64,000 bases of DNA from NCBI RefSeq assembly GCF_038070005.1, contig NZ_JBBPCO010000003.1, positions 124,001 through 188,000 of the forward strand, in the 5' to 3' direction. Below the pieces are notes generated by a model that saw only the letters and a program-made list of their open reading frames with translations, ran no database searches and had not been told where the DNA came from. Shown piece by piece: positions 54,981 through 63,577 of the stretch. This stretch comes from Thermithiobacillus plumbiphilus (lineage in GTDB: Bacteria > Pseudomonadota > Gammaproteobacteria > Acidithiobacillales > Thermithiobacillaceae). Position numbers and translations under genes: made by a program. The first letter of the stretch is position 1; every line of letters starts with the position of its first letter.

Positions 54981-55847
54981 CTAGCGGTTCTTGCTTTCCA
55001 TCATCTGCTCGATGATCGGGGTCAGGATCACTTCCATGGCATAGCCCATCTTGCCACCCGGTACCACGATGGTGTTGGCACGGGACATCCAGGAGCCGTG
55101 GATCATCTGCAGCAGCAAGGGGAAGTTCTGCTTCTTCGGCTCGCGAAAGCGGATGATCACGAAACTTTCATCCGGAGTCGGGATGTCGCGGGCAATGAAG
55201 GGATTAGATGTGTCCACGATCGGCACGCGCTGGAAGTTGATGTGCGTGCGCGAGAACTGCGGCGTGATGTACTGCACATAGTCCGGCATGCGGCGCAGGA
55301 TGGTGTCGGTCACCGCCTCGGCGGTGTAGCCACGCTGTTTGCAGTCGCGATGGATCTTCTGGATCCATTCCAGGTTGACGATGGGCACGACGCCGATCAG
55401 CAGGTCGACATACTTCGACACATCGACATCGCCGTCGGCAACGCCACCATGCAGGCCCTCATAGAAAAGCAGGTCGGTGCCTTCGTCAATGTCCTGCCAG
55501 GGCGTGAAGGTGCCCGGCTCCTGCTTGTAGGGTGCAGCTTCATCTTCATCGTGCAGATAAAGGCGCGTCTTGCCCGTGCCGTTTTCGCCGTACTGGCGAA
55601 ACAGCGCTTCCAGTTCGGCAAAAAGGTTGGCTTCCGGGCCAAAATGGCTCAGATTGCGGCCCTCAACAGCAGCCGCCTTGATCGCCTCGCGCATTTCCAG
55701 GCGGTTGTAACGGTGGAAGCTGTCGCCTTCAACTACGGCGGCATTCAGTTTCTGACGACGGAAAATATCACCGAAGGCATGCTTGACGGTGGTAGTGCCC
55801 GCGCCGGAGGAGCCGGTTACCGCAACGATGGGGTGCTTCTTGGACAT
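54981..55847 (-). CDS. prk: Phosphoribulokinase
   Basis: Phosphorylates ribulose 5-phosphate to ribulose-1,5-bisphosphate, the substrate of Rubisco; a marker of the Calvin cycle. 288 residues, the length of the proteobacterial octameric class. The P-loop G-S-S-G-A-G-T-T-T is at 12-20. Further family motifs are V-V-E-G-D-S-F-H-R-Y, H-F-G-P-E-A-N-L-F, Y-E-G-L-H-G-G-V and R-M-P-D-Y-V-Q-Y-I-T-P-Q-F-S-R-T-H-I-N-F-Q-R-V. Rubisco genes are not in the window. A minus-strand promoter candidate lies about 240 bases upstream. Confidence 0.97.
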   Translation of the reverse strand: MSKKHPIVAVTGSSGAGTTTVKHAFGDIFRRQKLNAAVVEGDSFHRYNRLEMREAIKAAAVEGRNLSHFGPEANLFAELEALFRQYGENGTGKTRLYLHDEDEAAPYKQEPGTFTPWQDIDEGTDLLFYEGLHGGVADGDVDVSKYVDLLIGVVPIVNLEWIQKIHRDCKQRGYTAEAVTDTILRRMPDYVQYITPQFSRTHINFQRVPIVDTSNPFIARDIPTPDESFVIIRFREPKKQNFPLLLQMIHGSWMSRANTIVVPGGKMGYAMEVILTPIIEQMMESKNR

Positions 55848-56171
55848 ACTGATCTCCTGTCTTTAATATTCAAAACCGGCCTCTGCAGCCAGGTAGGCGC
55901 AGGGATGATCCGCCGGGCGGGACGGATCAGAATTCAGTGCAGGCAATATCGCTTCGCATGATCGGAGGCTGCCAGCAGCAGGCTGGCAAACCGTAATGAG
56001 CCAGGCGGCCGCGACCTGGTATCTGTCTTTAACCGCGTATGGGAACTGGCCGGGCAAAGGCAGCAAAAACCTGCCGCAAAAGTCAACTATAATCGCTTTG
56101 CACCATATCAACAATATCCCGCCCCGACTGATGGCCATGCACGCCAGCCGGCGCATTGACAGGGAAGATAC
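55848..56171. other. Divergent spacer between prk and the MAPEG gene
   Basis: 324 bases with no supported gene. The segment nearest prk is GC-rich leader, and the region 56086-56114 contains overlapping promoter-like boxes. CbbR-type operators could not be assigned. Confidence 0.5.
56086..56114 (-). promoter_or_regulatory. Candidate promoter for prk, overlapping a plus-strand TATAAT
   Basis: On the minus strand TTGTTG (56109-56114) and TATAGT (56086-56091) are separated by 17 bases. The plus strand has a perfect TATAAT at 56088-56093, which may serve the MAPEG gene but lacks a clear -35. Confidence 0.5.
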
Positions 56172-56543
56172 ATGACACTTGCTTACTGGATGGTCTTGAT
56201 TGCCATTTTCCTGCCCTACATTGCCGCCGCAGCAGCAAAATCGGGCGGCAAATACGATAACAGCGCTCCGCGCGCCCAGCTCGAGAAGGCGAGCGGCTGG
56301 CGCCAGCGCGCCAACTGGGCGCAGATGAATGCCTTCGAGGCCTTCCCGCCTTTTGCCGCCGCTGTGATCATCGCGCACCAGCTCAATGCGCCTCAGGATC
56401 GGATCGACTTGCTGGCGGTACTGTTCGTCGGCTTTCGCCTTCTGCACCTCGTGCTTTACATTCTGGACCGGCCGACCCTGCGCTCCCTGGCCTGGGCCGG
56501 GGGCTTTCTTTGCGTCATCGGCCTGTTCGTCATCGCCGCCTGA
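56172..56543 (+). CDS. MAPEG-family membrane protein
   Basis: 123 residues with three to four membrane helices. R-A-N-W-A-Q-M-N-A-F-E-A-F-P-P-F-A-A-A-V-I-I-A is the family core (A-x-x-N-x-x-E-x-x-P), and F-V-G-F-R-L-L-H-L-V-L-Y closes the pattern. Family members include glutathione-dependent enzymes and uncharacterised bacterial proteins. The substrate is unknown. Confidence 0.9.
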   Translation: MTLAYWMVLIAIFLPYIAAAAAKSGGKYDNSAPRAQLEKASGWRQRANWAQMNAFEAFPPFAAAVIIAHQLNAPQDRIDLLAVLFVGFRLLHLVLYILDRPTLRSLAWAGGFLCVIGLFVIAA

Positions 56544-56608
56544 GCGTTTAAGCCAGACTTAAGCTGATTGCACCAACATAGGGCTATCTTTTGGTCCGGA
56601 GGACAACA

Positions 56609-57196
56609 ATGAAAGCACCAACAAACCCCTTTGCCTATGACCGCGCCACCCGCTGGCTGCATCTCGGCCTCGCCCTGACGGTCACCTATCAGCTTTTCAT
56701 CAGCCTGATCATGGACCACCCCCGGCCCGACCGCCCGCTGACCGGCACTGCCGCCCTGATCTTCGAGACCCATGAATGGGTCGGGGTAACGGCTTTCGCC
56801 ATCGTTGTCGCGCACGTGATCTGGAGCTTCATCGGCCCGGCCGCGGTGCGCTGGACCGGCATGATTCCCTGGCGACCGGCGCAGTGGCGGGTGCTGGGTA
56901 ACGACCTGCGCTCGATCGCACGCCTGCGCCTGCCCCTGCGGGATGAGCATGACGGGCTCGCCGCCCTGACCCATGGCCTGGGGCTGCTCGCCGTGCTTGG
57001 TTCTGCCATAAGCGGATTCATCTACTTCCTGTTCGCCCCGGAAGGCGGCGGCAGGTCACCGGACTTCGTCAGATCCGCCATGGGCTTTCACGAGTTCATG
57101 TCCACCTTCGTGTGGATCTACTGGGGCGGTCACGTGGGCATGGCGCTGTTGCACCGGCTCATGGGGCACCGGATCTTCGAACGCATCAAGCCATGA
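56609..57196 (+). CDS. Cytochrome b561-type membrane protein
   Basis: 195 residues with four membrane helices. Histidines typical of haem ligation are in R-W-L-H-L-G-L-A, F-E-T-H-E-W-V-G-V, L-T-H-G-L-G-L-L and G-G-H-V-G-M-A-L-L-H. These match prokaryotic cytochrome b561/b-type subunits that pass electrons across the membrane. The ATG at 56609 is preceded by GGAGG; an ORF start at 56591 is unlikely. The partner redox protein is not nearby. Confidence 0.88.
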   Translation: MKAPTNPFAYDRATRWLHLGLALTVTYQLFISLIMDHPRPDRPLTGTAALIFETHEWVGVTAFAIVVAHVIWSFIGPAAVRWTGMIPWRPAQWRVLGNDLRSIARLRLPLRDEHDGLAALTHGLGLLAVLGSAISGFIYFLFAPEGGGRSPDFVRSAMGFHEFMSTFVWIYWGGHVGMALLHRLMGHRIFERIKP

Positions 57197-57288
57197 TTAC
57201 TCATCAGGCTTGCAGGGACGATCAGGCGGGATATCATGGAAGGGCATTGCCGACGCAAACCCAAAACTCGCATACCAAGGAGCCTGGC

Positions 57289-57840
57289 ATGAAAATCACC
57301 TTACTTGCAGCAACCTCCCTGCTCACCCTGCTGGCCGCTGGATGCACGACCTCGCCGGATGGCGGTATGGCTGGCAGTCAGGCACTTGACGTTCCCATGT
57401 ACGCGGCCACCCCCACGGGCCCCGGTCAGCAAGTTGGCATCATTCACGCCATGGATAGTGGCAACGGCCTCGTACTACAGGCAAAACTGCAGGGCCTGAC
57501 ACCCGGCGTACATGGTTTCCATGTCCATGAGAACCCCTCTTGCGACCCCAAGGAAAAGGATGGCAAGCCGGAACCCGCACTGGCAGCCGGCGGACATTAT
57601 GATCCGCAGCACAGCGGCAAGCACGAAGGCCCCATCGGCATGGGACACCTGGGGGACCTGCCGCCGCTCAACGCCAATGTCGATGGCAGCGTGAACATGA
57701 GCGTCACCGCGCCGCGCCTGAAGCTTGCCGACATCCGCGATCACGCCCTGATGATCCATGCCGGTGGCGATAACTTTTCAGACCAGCCCAAGCCTCTGGG
57801 CGGCGGTGGCGCCCGCGTGGTCTGCGGCGTCGTGAAATAA
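57289..57840 (+). CDS. sodC: Cu/Zn superoxide dismutase (lipoprotein)
   Basis: Removes superoxide outside the cytoplasm. 183 residues with a lipobox L-L-A-A-G-C (C19). Copper/zinc histidines appear in F-H-V-H-E, G-G-H-Y-D-P and L-M-I-H-A-G-G-D-N, and a disulfide may form between the cysteines of N-P-S-C-D and V-V-C-G-V. The conserved A-R-V-V-C-G-V-V end is typical. An AAGGAG site precedes the ATG. It is flanked by a terminator on the 3' side. Confidence 0.95.
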   Translation: MKITLLAATSLLTLLAAGCTTSPDGGMAGSQALDVPMYAATPTGPGQQVGIIHAMDSGNGLVLQAKLQGLTPGVHGFHVHENPSCDPKEKDGKPEPALAAGGHYDPQHSGKHEGPIGMGHLGDLPPLNANVDGSVNMSVTAPRLKLADIRDHALMIHAGGDNFSDQPKPLGGGGARVVCGVVK

Positions 57841-57860
57841 GCTTTGGCTGCATCGAGCAG

Positions 57861-57882
57861 ACGCCCCTTAATGGGGCGTTTT
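57861..57882 (+). terminator. Intrinsic terminator after sodC
   Basis: Stem ACGCCCC / GGGGCGT with a TTAAT loop and a T-run. Confidence 0.9.
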
Positions 57883-57954
57883 GCTTCTTGAGAGACGCGA
57901 ACCGGTGCCAAAGATTCACTGGCATTTTGCCACCGAGTCGTTTAAATTTAGTCC

Positions 57955-58130
57955 ACCGAACCCCGCGGGAGAGACTCCAGACCACACGCTGGAGCGCCGA
58001 AGGATCAAATCCTCCCGAAAAATCTCAGGCAAAAGGACCGCGGGCAGCCAACAGGCATCGGCACTCTGGAGAGACCCCGCTTGCGGGGCACCGACGGGGC
58101 TCAAGCTCTCAGGTTCAGGGACAGAGGGGA
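57955..58130 (+). ncRNA. Tandem glycine riboswitch (two aptamers)
   Basis: Two glycine aptamers lie in series. Aptamer 1 (about 57962-58044) is closed by CCGCGG/CCGCGG and contains GGGAGAGACTCC, GCGCCGAAGGA and CTCAGGCAAAAGGACCG. Aptamer 2 (about 58062-58129) is closed by CTCTG/CAGAG and contains GGAGAGACCCC, GGCACCGACGGGGC and CTCTCAGGTTCAGGGACAGAG. The linker is short, as in cooperative tandem switches. It is followed at 58175 by lipA and gcvTHPAPB, whose product use is glycine. Switches upstream of gcv genes usually activate expression when glycine is high. Confidence 0.95.
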
Positions 58131-58135
58131 GATGC

Positions 58136-58149
58136 GCGGCCAAAGCCGC
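58136..58149 (+). promoter_or_regulatory. Short hairpin between the riboswitch and the lipA ribosome binding site
   Basis: GCGGC-CAAA-GCCGC lies just after aptamer 2. There is no T-run, so if it is part of the expression platform it would more likely act on ribosome binding than as a terminator. Confidence 0.4.
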
Positions 58150-58174
58150 CTGTCACCCATTGTCCGGAGTGCGC

Positions 58175-59068
58175 ATGCCGCCCCAGAAAGCCATCCCCAT
58201 TCAAGTCCGGCGCGCAACCCAGCCCAACTGCGGCCCCATGCCCGCCTGGATTCGCCAGCCCCTTGGCCAGGATCCCCATTTCGGCCTGACCCGGACCGCC
58301 GTCCAGGAAAATGCCCTGCACACCGTCTGCGAGGAAGCCAAGTGCCCCAATCGCGGCGAGTGCTGGAGCCGCGGCACGGCCACCTTCATGATCCTTGGCG
58401 ACACCTGTACCCGCGCCTGCGGCTTTTGCGCGGTTAGGACCGGCAGGCCCGAACACGCGCCCGATAGTGATGAACCCCGCCGAGTCGCGGAGGCCGTGGC
58501 CCGCATGGCACTCAAATATGTCGTGCTGACCTCGGTCAATCGCGACGACCAGCCCGATGGTGGGACCGGCATCTTCGCCGAGACCGTGCGTTTGCTGCGC
58601 GCCGCGAATCCCGGGATCGGCATCGAACTGCTCACCCCCGACTTTCGCAACTGCCAGGACCAAGCCCTGGCGCGCATCGCGCCACTTGCACCCCTGGTCT
58701 GGGGGCATAATGTCGAGACCGCCCCGAATCTCTACAAAACCGTGCGCCCCGGCGCGGACTATGCGCGTTCGTTGCGTCTTCTCGAAGCCGCGGCAAGGCT
58801 TCCCGAAATCGAGGCCAAAACCGCGCTGATGCTGGGCCTGGGCGAAACCGAGCATGAGGTCCTTGACGTGCTGCGCGACCTGCGTGCCATTGGCGTGCAG
58901 CGCCTGGCCCTGGGCCAGTATCTGCGCCCCTCCATGCAGCACCTTCCGGTCCGGGCCTACATTGAACCCGCACAATTCGAGTACCTGGCGCAGGCCGCCC
59001 GGGAGATGGGTTTCTCCTGGGTCAAGGCCGGCCCCCTGGTACGTTCCAGCTATCACGCCGAAGACTGA
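58175..59068 (+). CDS. lipA: Lipoyl synthase
   Basis: Radical-SAM enzyme that inserts two sulfur atoms into octanoyl groups on lipoyl domains. 297 residues. The auxiliary-cluster cysteines C52, C57 and C63 are in V-C-E-E-A-K-C-P-N-R-G-E-C; the radical-SAM set C78, C82 and C85 is in C-T-R-A-C-G-F-C. The tail R-S-S-Y-H-A has the conserved serine. The ATG at 58175 is preceded by CCGGAG. Being first after the glycine riboswitch, it would supply lipoyl for GcvH when glycine is high. lipB, its usual partner, is not here. Confidence 0.96.
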   Translation: MPPQKAIPIQVRRATQPNCGPMPAWIRQPLGQDPHFGLTRTAVQENALHTVCEEAKCPNRGECWSRGTATFMILGDTCTRACGFCAVRTGRPEHAPDSDEPRRVAEAVARMALKYVVLTSVNRDDQPDGGTGIFAETVRLLRAANPGIGIELLTPDFRNCQDQALARIAPLAPLVWGHNVETAPNLYKTVRPGADYARSLRLLEAAARLPEIEAKTALMLGLGETEHEVLDVLRDLRAIGVQRLALGQYLRPSMQHLPVRAYIEPAQFEYLAQAAREMGFSWVKAGPLVRSSYHAED

Positions 59069-59083
59069 ACAAGAGGAAGACCG

Positions 59084-60187
59084 ATGGGCTTGCGTACCCC
59101 CCTTTATGACTGGCATGTGGCGCAGGGCGCCAGGATGGTGGATTTCGGCGGCTGGGACATGCCCCTGCACTACGGCTCGCAGCTCGAAGAACACCATCAG
59201 GTGCGCCGCAGTGGCGGCATTTTCGATGTGTCACACATGACGCCCGTGGATTTCAATGGCGAGCAGGCCGGCGCCTTCCTGCAAAAGCTGCTCGCCAATG
59301 ACATTGCCAAGATCCAGAAGACGCCTGGCAAGGCGCTCTATTCGTGCATGCTCGATGAAAGCGGTGGTGTGGTGGATGATCTCATCGTCTATTTCATCCG
59401 CCCGGATTTCTATCGCATGGTCATCAATGCCGCGACCACCGACAAGGATCTGGCCTGGATGGAACAGCAGCGCGCCCGCTTCGCGCCGGATGTTTCCATG
59501 CAGCCGCGCAAGGATCTGGCAATGCTCGCCGTGCAGGGCCCCGAGGCCCGCGCCAGGGTCATCGAAGTGCTGGGTCTGCCCGCGCTCGATGCCCTCAAGC
59601 CCTTCGTCGGTGGCTTTTTCGATGTCAATGGCAGTGAATACTTTGTGGCCCGCACCGGTTACACCGGCGAGGACGGTTTCGAGATCATGCTGCCGGCTGC
59701 CGAGGCCCCGGCCTTGGCCGACCGGCTGCTGGCCGCGGGTATCAAACCCGCCGGCCTTGGCGCGCGCGACACCCTGCGCCTGGAAGCCGGCATGAACCTC
59801 TATGGCCAGGACATGGACGAGAGCACCACGCCGCTGGAGTCCAATCTCGCCTGGACGCTGGCGATGAAGGATGGGCGCGACTTCATCGGCCGCAAGGTGC
59901 TCGATGAGCAGCTTGCCCATGGCATACCGCGCACCCTGATCGGGCTGGTGGTGCCCGCCGGCGGCATCCCGCGCGGGCATCAGGCCGTGTTGAACGGCAA
60001 GGGCGACAGGATCGGCGAAGTGACCAGCGGCTCCTTCTCCCCCACGCTTGGGCTGGGCATTGCCTTTGCGCGGGTGCAGGGCCAGTTCGAGCCCGGCGCC
60101 GAGCTGGCGCTTGAGATTCGCGGCAAGGCCGTGCCGGTACAGGTGGTGAAACCACCCTTCGTGAAGCAGGGACAGAAGAATTTTTGA
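59084..60187 (+). CDS. gcvT: Aminomethyltransferase, T-protein of glycine cleavage
   Basis: Transfers the methylene group from the aminomethyl-lipoyl of GcvH to tetrahydrofolate and releases ammonia. 367 residues. Start G-L-R-T-P-L-Y-D-W-H with V-D-F-G-G-W-D-M-P-L-H-Y, then G-I-F-D-V-S-H-M, G-Y-T-G-E-D-G-F-E-I and the C-terminal G-x-V-T-S-G-S-F-S-P-T-L. AGAGGAA precedes it, 15 bases after lipA. Second gene of the riboswitch-controlled operon. Confidence 0.97.
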   Translation: MGLRTPLYDWHVAQGARMVDFGGWDMPLHYGSQLEEHHQVRRSGGIFDVSHMTPVDFNGEQAGAFLQKLLANDIAKIQKTPGKALYSCMLDESGGVVDDLIVYFIRPDFYRMVINAATTDKDLAWMEQQRARFAPDVSMQPRKDLAMLAVQGPEARARVIEVLGLPALDALKPFVGGFFDVNGSEYFVARTGYTGEDGFEIMLPAAEAPALADRLLAAGIKPAGLGARDTLRLEAGMNLYGQDMDESTTPLESNLAWTLAMKDGRDFIGRKVLDEQLAHGIPRTLIGLVVPAGGIPRGHQAVLNGKGDRIGEVTSGSFSPTLGLGIAFARVQGQFEPGAELALEIRGKAVPVQVVKPPFVKQGQKNF

Positions 60188-60212
60188 ATAACCATTTCAA
60201 AAGGAGCACCCG

Positions 60213-60602
60213 ATGAGCAATATCCCCAACGACCGCCGTTACACCGAAACACACGAATGGGTCCAACCCATGGGTGAAGGCGTGTTTCGCGTCGGCATCA
60301 GCGACCACGCCCAGGACCTTCTGGGGGATCTGGTCTATGTCGAGGCGCCGCAGGTCGGCAAGCAGCTCAATGCCAAGCAGGACGCCGCCGTGGTCGAGTC
60401 GGTCAAGGCCGCCAGCGACGTCTATGCCCCGATCGCGGGCGAGATCACGGCCGGCAACGAGGCCCTTGCCGGGGCGCCTGAAACCATCAACCAGGACGCC
60501 TATGGCGAAGGCTGGATCTTCGAGATCAAGGCCAGCAATCCTGCGGATTACGACAATCTGCTGGATGCCGGGGCGTATCAGAACCTGATCGAAAGCGAGT
60601 AG
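60213..60602 (+). CDS. gcvH: Glycine cleavage system H protein
   Basis: Lipoyl carrier of the glycine cleavage complex, 129 residues. The lipoylated lysine is K64 in [22 protein letters not shown] and [10 protein letters not shown] flank it. A good AAGGAG site precedes the ATG. It is placed between gcvT and the two gcvP genes. Confidence 0.98.
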   Translation: MSNIPNDRRYTETHEWVQPMGEGVFRVGISDHAQDLLGDLVYVEAPQVGKQLNAKQDAAVVESVKAASDVYAPIAGEITAGNEALAGAPETINQDAYGEGWIFEIKASNPADYDNLLDAGAYQNLIESE

Positions 60603-60610
60603 ATGTAGAT

Positions 60611-61978
60611 ATGCCCTTCATTCCGCATACCGAAGATGAAATTCGCGCCATGCTGGACGCCATCGGCGCCCCCAGCATCGAGGCGCTGTTTGACGAGATC
60701 CCGGCCGAGCTGCGCGCCGGCAAGCTGGAAAAAGTCCCTGAGCGGCTGTCGGAGATGGAAGTCCAGCGGCTGATGCGCGAGCGCGCCGAGCAGGACGGTC
60801 ATCCCCTGTCTTTCATTGGCGCCGGCGCCTACGAGCACCACATCCCAGCGGCGGTCTGGGAGATCACCACGCGCGGCGAGTTCTATTCCGCCTACACGCC
60901 CTATCAGGCCGAGGCCAGCCAGGGCACGCTGCAGCTCATCTATGAATACCAGAGCATGATCGCGAGCCTGACCGGCATGGATGCCTCCAACGCCTCGCTC
61001 TACGATGGCGCCTCGGCCCTGGCCGAAGCCGTGCTCATGGCGGTGCGGGCGCACAAGTCCGCGCGCCGGGTGCTGATGCCCGCCACGGTACACCCGATCT
61101 GGCGGCGCGTGGTGCACGCCATCGTCAGGAATCAGGGCATCGAACTGGTCGAAGTCCCCTATGACCGCCAGGGTGGCTTTACCGATCCCGCCGCACTCGA
61201 GGCCTTCGCCGGCCAGGACTTCGCGGCCCTGGTCATCCCGCAGCCCAATGTCTTTGGCGTGCTGGAAGATATGGATGCGCTCACGGACTGGGCGCATGCC
61301 AACAAGATGCTCGCCATTGCCGTGGCCAATCCCACCAGCCTGGCCCTGCTGAAAGCACCGGGCCACTGGGGCGGCCAGGGCGCGGACATCTGCGTCGGCG
61401 AAGGCCAGCCGCTGGGCATTCCGCTGTCCTCGGGCGGCCCCTACTTCGGCTTCATGAGCTGCAAGATGGCACTGGTGCGCCAGATGCCCGGTCGCATCGT
61501 CGGCGCCACCACCGATCTCGATGGCAAGCGTGGCTATACGCTCACGCTGCAGGCGCGCGAGCAGCACATCCGCCGCGCCAAGGCCACCAGCAACATCTGC
61601 ACCAATCAGGGCCTGATGGTCACCGCCGCAACCATCTACATGAGCCTGATGGGGCCCGAGGGCCTGGAGCGGGTCGCCGCCGCCAGCCATGCCAAGACCC
61701 GCAAGCTGGTCGAGCAACTCAGGGCCATTCCCGGTGTGGAAGTGGCCTTTGACCGGCCGGTCTTCCACGAGGCCGTGATCCGCCTGCCGCGCAGTGCTGA
61801 GACCGTGCTCAAGGCCATGGAAGCCCAGGGCGTGCTCGGCGGCTTCAATCTGAAGCCCTTCTATCCCGAGCTTGGCGAGGCGCTACTGGTCTGCGCCACC
61901 GAGACCAAGACCGATGCGGACCTGGCGCGCTATGTCGAAGCGCTGCGCCAGGCGCTGGACAACGTTCAAGAGGTTTGA
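60611..61978 (+). CDS. gcvPA: Glycine dehydrogenase subunit 1 (P-protein alpha)
   Basis: Split form of glycine decarboxylase; this half carries structure and no PLP lysine. 455 residues, starting [11 protein letters not shown], with [24 protein letters not shown] and [11 protein letters not shown]. Eight bases separate it from gcvH and the binding site is weak, so expression may rely on coupling. Confidence 0.96.
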   Translation: MPFIPHTEDEIRAMLDAIGAPSIEALFDEIPAELRAGKLEKVPERLSEMEVQRLMRERAEQDGHPLSFIGAGAYEHHIPAAVWEITTRGEFYSAYTPYQAEASQGTLQLIYEYQSMIASLTGMDASNASLYDGASALAEAVLMAVRAHKSARRVLMPATVHPIWRRVVHAIVRNQGIELVEVPYDRQGGFTDPAALEAFAGQDFAALVIPQPNVFGVLEDMDALTDWAHANKMLAIAVANPTSLALLKAPGHWGGQGADICVGEGQPLGIPLSSGGPYFGFMSCKMALVRQMPGRIVGATTDLDGKRGYTLTLQAREQHIRRAKATSNICTNQGLMVTAATIYMSLMGPEGLERVAAASHAKTRKLVEQLRAIPGVEVAFDRPVFHEAVIRLPRSAETVLKAMEAQGVLGGFNLKPFYPELGEALLVCATETKTDADLARYVEALRQALDNVQEV

Positions 61979-61980
61979 TC

Positions 61981-63438
61981 ATGCTCATTTTCGAACACAG
62001 CCGGTCCAAGCGCGTCAACAGCGCCCAGGCCCTGACGGGGAATCCTGGCATCTCCGACATCCCGGCCGCCATGCGCCGCCAGGACAAGCCCCTGTTGCCG
62101 GAAGTCTCGGAGCTGCAGGCGGTGCGCCACTACACGCGCCTGTCGCAGAAGAACTTCTCCATCGACACCCAGTTCTACCCGCTGGGTTCCTGCACCATGA
62201 AGTACAACCCGCGCGCCTGCAACACGCTGGCGTTGCTGCCGGGCTTCACCGGCCGCCATCCGCATGCGCCGGACAGCACCGGTCAGGGGCTGCTGCGGAC
62301 GCTCTTTGAACTCCAGGAATATCTGAAAGACGTGACCGGCATGGCGGCGGTCAGCCTGACGCCGGCCGCCGGCGCCCAGGGTGAGTTCGCGGGTGTGGCC
62401 ATGATCCGCGCCTACCATGAATCGCGCGGCGACACTGTGCGCAGCGAGATCCTGGTCCCGGATGCCGCCCACGGCACCAACCCCGCCACCGCCATCATGT
62501 GCGGCTACACGGTGCGCGAGATCCCGACAGACGAAAACGGTGACGTCGACCTGGCGGCGCTCGAAGCCGCTGTCGGCCCGCAGACCGCCGGACTGATGCT
62601 CACCAATCCCTCTACGCTGGGGGTATTCGAGCGGCGCATCCGCGAGATCCAGAAGGTCATCCACAATGCCGGTGGCCTGACCTATTACGATGGCGCCAAT
62701 CTCAACGCCATTCTCGGCAAGGTCAAGCCCGGCGACATGGGCTTTGACGTCATCCACATGAACCTGCACAAGACCTTCTCCACCCCGCACGGCGGCGGCG
62801 GTCCCGGCGCCGGTCCGGTGGGCGTTTCGGCGCGGCTCGAACCTTTCCTGCCCATCCCCATGATCGGCAGGGACAGCGATGGCAGTTACCGCCTGCTCAA
62901 CGAGGCCGACCGGCCGCAGAGCATCGGGCGCATGAGCGCCAATATCGGCAATGTCGGCGTGCTGCTGCGCGCTTACATCTACGCCCGCCTGCTGGGCCGC
63001 GAGGGCATGCACCGGGTGGCCGAATTCGCCACGCTCAACGCCAACTATCTCATGGCTGAACTGAAGAAGGCCGGTTTCGACATGGCCTATCCCGAGCGCC
63101 GCGCCACTCACGAGTTCATCCTGACGCTTGAGAAGGAAGCCAAGCAGTATGGGGTGCGCGCCATGGATGTGGCCAAGCGCCTGCTCGACTACGGCATGCA
63201 CGCGCCCACCACCTATTTCCCGCTACTGGTGCCCGAGTGCCTGCTGATCGAACCCACCGAGACCGAGGCCAAGGAAACCCTGGACCAGTTCGTGGACGTG
63301 ATGAAGACCATTCTGGAAGAAGCGCGCAATGATGCGGCACTGGTCAAGGGTGCGCCCTACACCCTGCCGGTACGGCGACTGGACGACGTCAAAGCGGCCA
63401 AGCAACTGGATCTGGCTTACAGGCAGACCAGTGTTTGA
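61981..63438 (+). CDS. gcvPB: Glycine dehydrogenase subunit 2 (P-protein beta)
   Basis: PLP-carrying half of glycine decarboxylase, 485 residues. K264 in H-M-N-L-H-K-T-F is the PLP lysine, followed by [15 protein letters not shown]. The start region E-H-S-R-S-K-R and [11 protein letters not shown] also match. I use the ATG at 61981, two bases after gcvPA; an in-frame TTG at 61975 is unlikely. A strong terminator ends the operon. Confidence 0.97.
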   Translation: MLIFEHSRSKRVNSAQALTGNPGISDIPAAMRRQDKPLLPEVSELQAVRHYTRLSQKNFSIDTQFYPLGSCTMKYNPRACNTLALLPGFTGRHPHAPDSTGQGLLRTLFELQEYLKDVTGMAAVSLTPAAGAQGEFAGVAMIRAYHESRGDTVRSEILVPDAAHGTNPATAIMCGYTVREIPTDENGDVDLAALEAAVGPQTAGLMLTNPSTLGVFERRIREIQKVIHNAGGLTYYDGANLNAILGKVKPGDMGFDVIHMNLHKTFSTPHGGGGPGAGPVGVSARLEPFLPIPMIGRDSDGSYRLLNEADRPQSIGRMSANIGNVGVLLRAYIYARLLGREGMHRVAEFATLNANYLMAELKKAGFDMAYPERRATHEFILTLEKEAKQYGVRAMDVAKRLLDYGMHAPTTYFPLLVPECLLIEPTETEAKETLDQFVDVMKTILEEARNDAALVKGAPYTLPVRRLDDVKAAKQLDLAYRQTSV

Positions 63439-63470
63439 ATGACTGCGCGAGTTAGCAGTCAGGTCCTCAG

Positions 63471-63501
63471 AAAAAGGCCCGGGAAAAACCCGGGCCTTTT
63501 T
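63471..63501 (+). terminator. Intrinsic terminator of the lipA-gcv operon
   Basis: Stem AAAAAGGCCCGGG / CCCGGGCCTTTTT with an AAAAA loop. Confidence 0.95.
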
Positions 63502-63577
63502 CATGGAGGGTTTGCGCCCGCCCCGCTGCGCCTTACAATGGGCCAATTCTTTCCTTCATTGTCCGCCCAGGAGTGGC

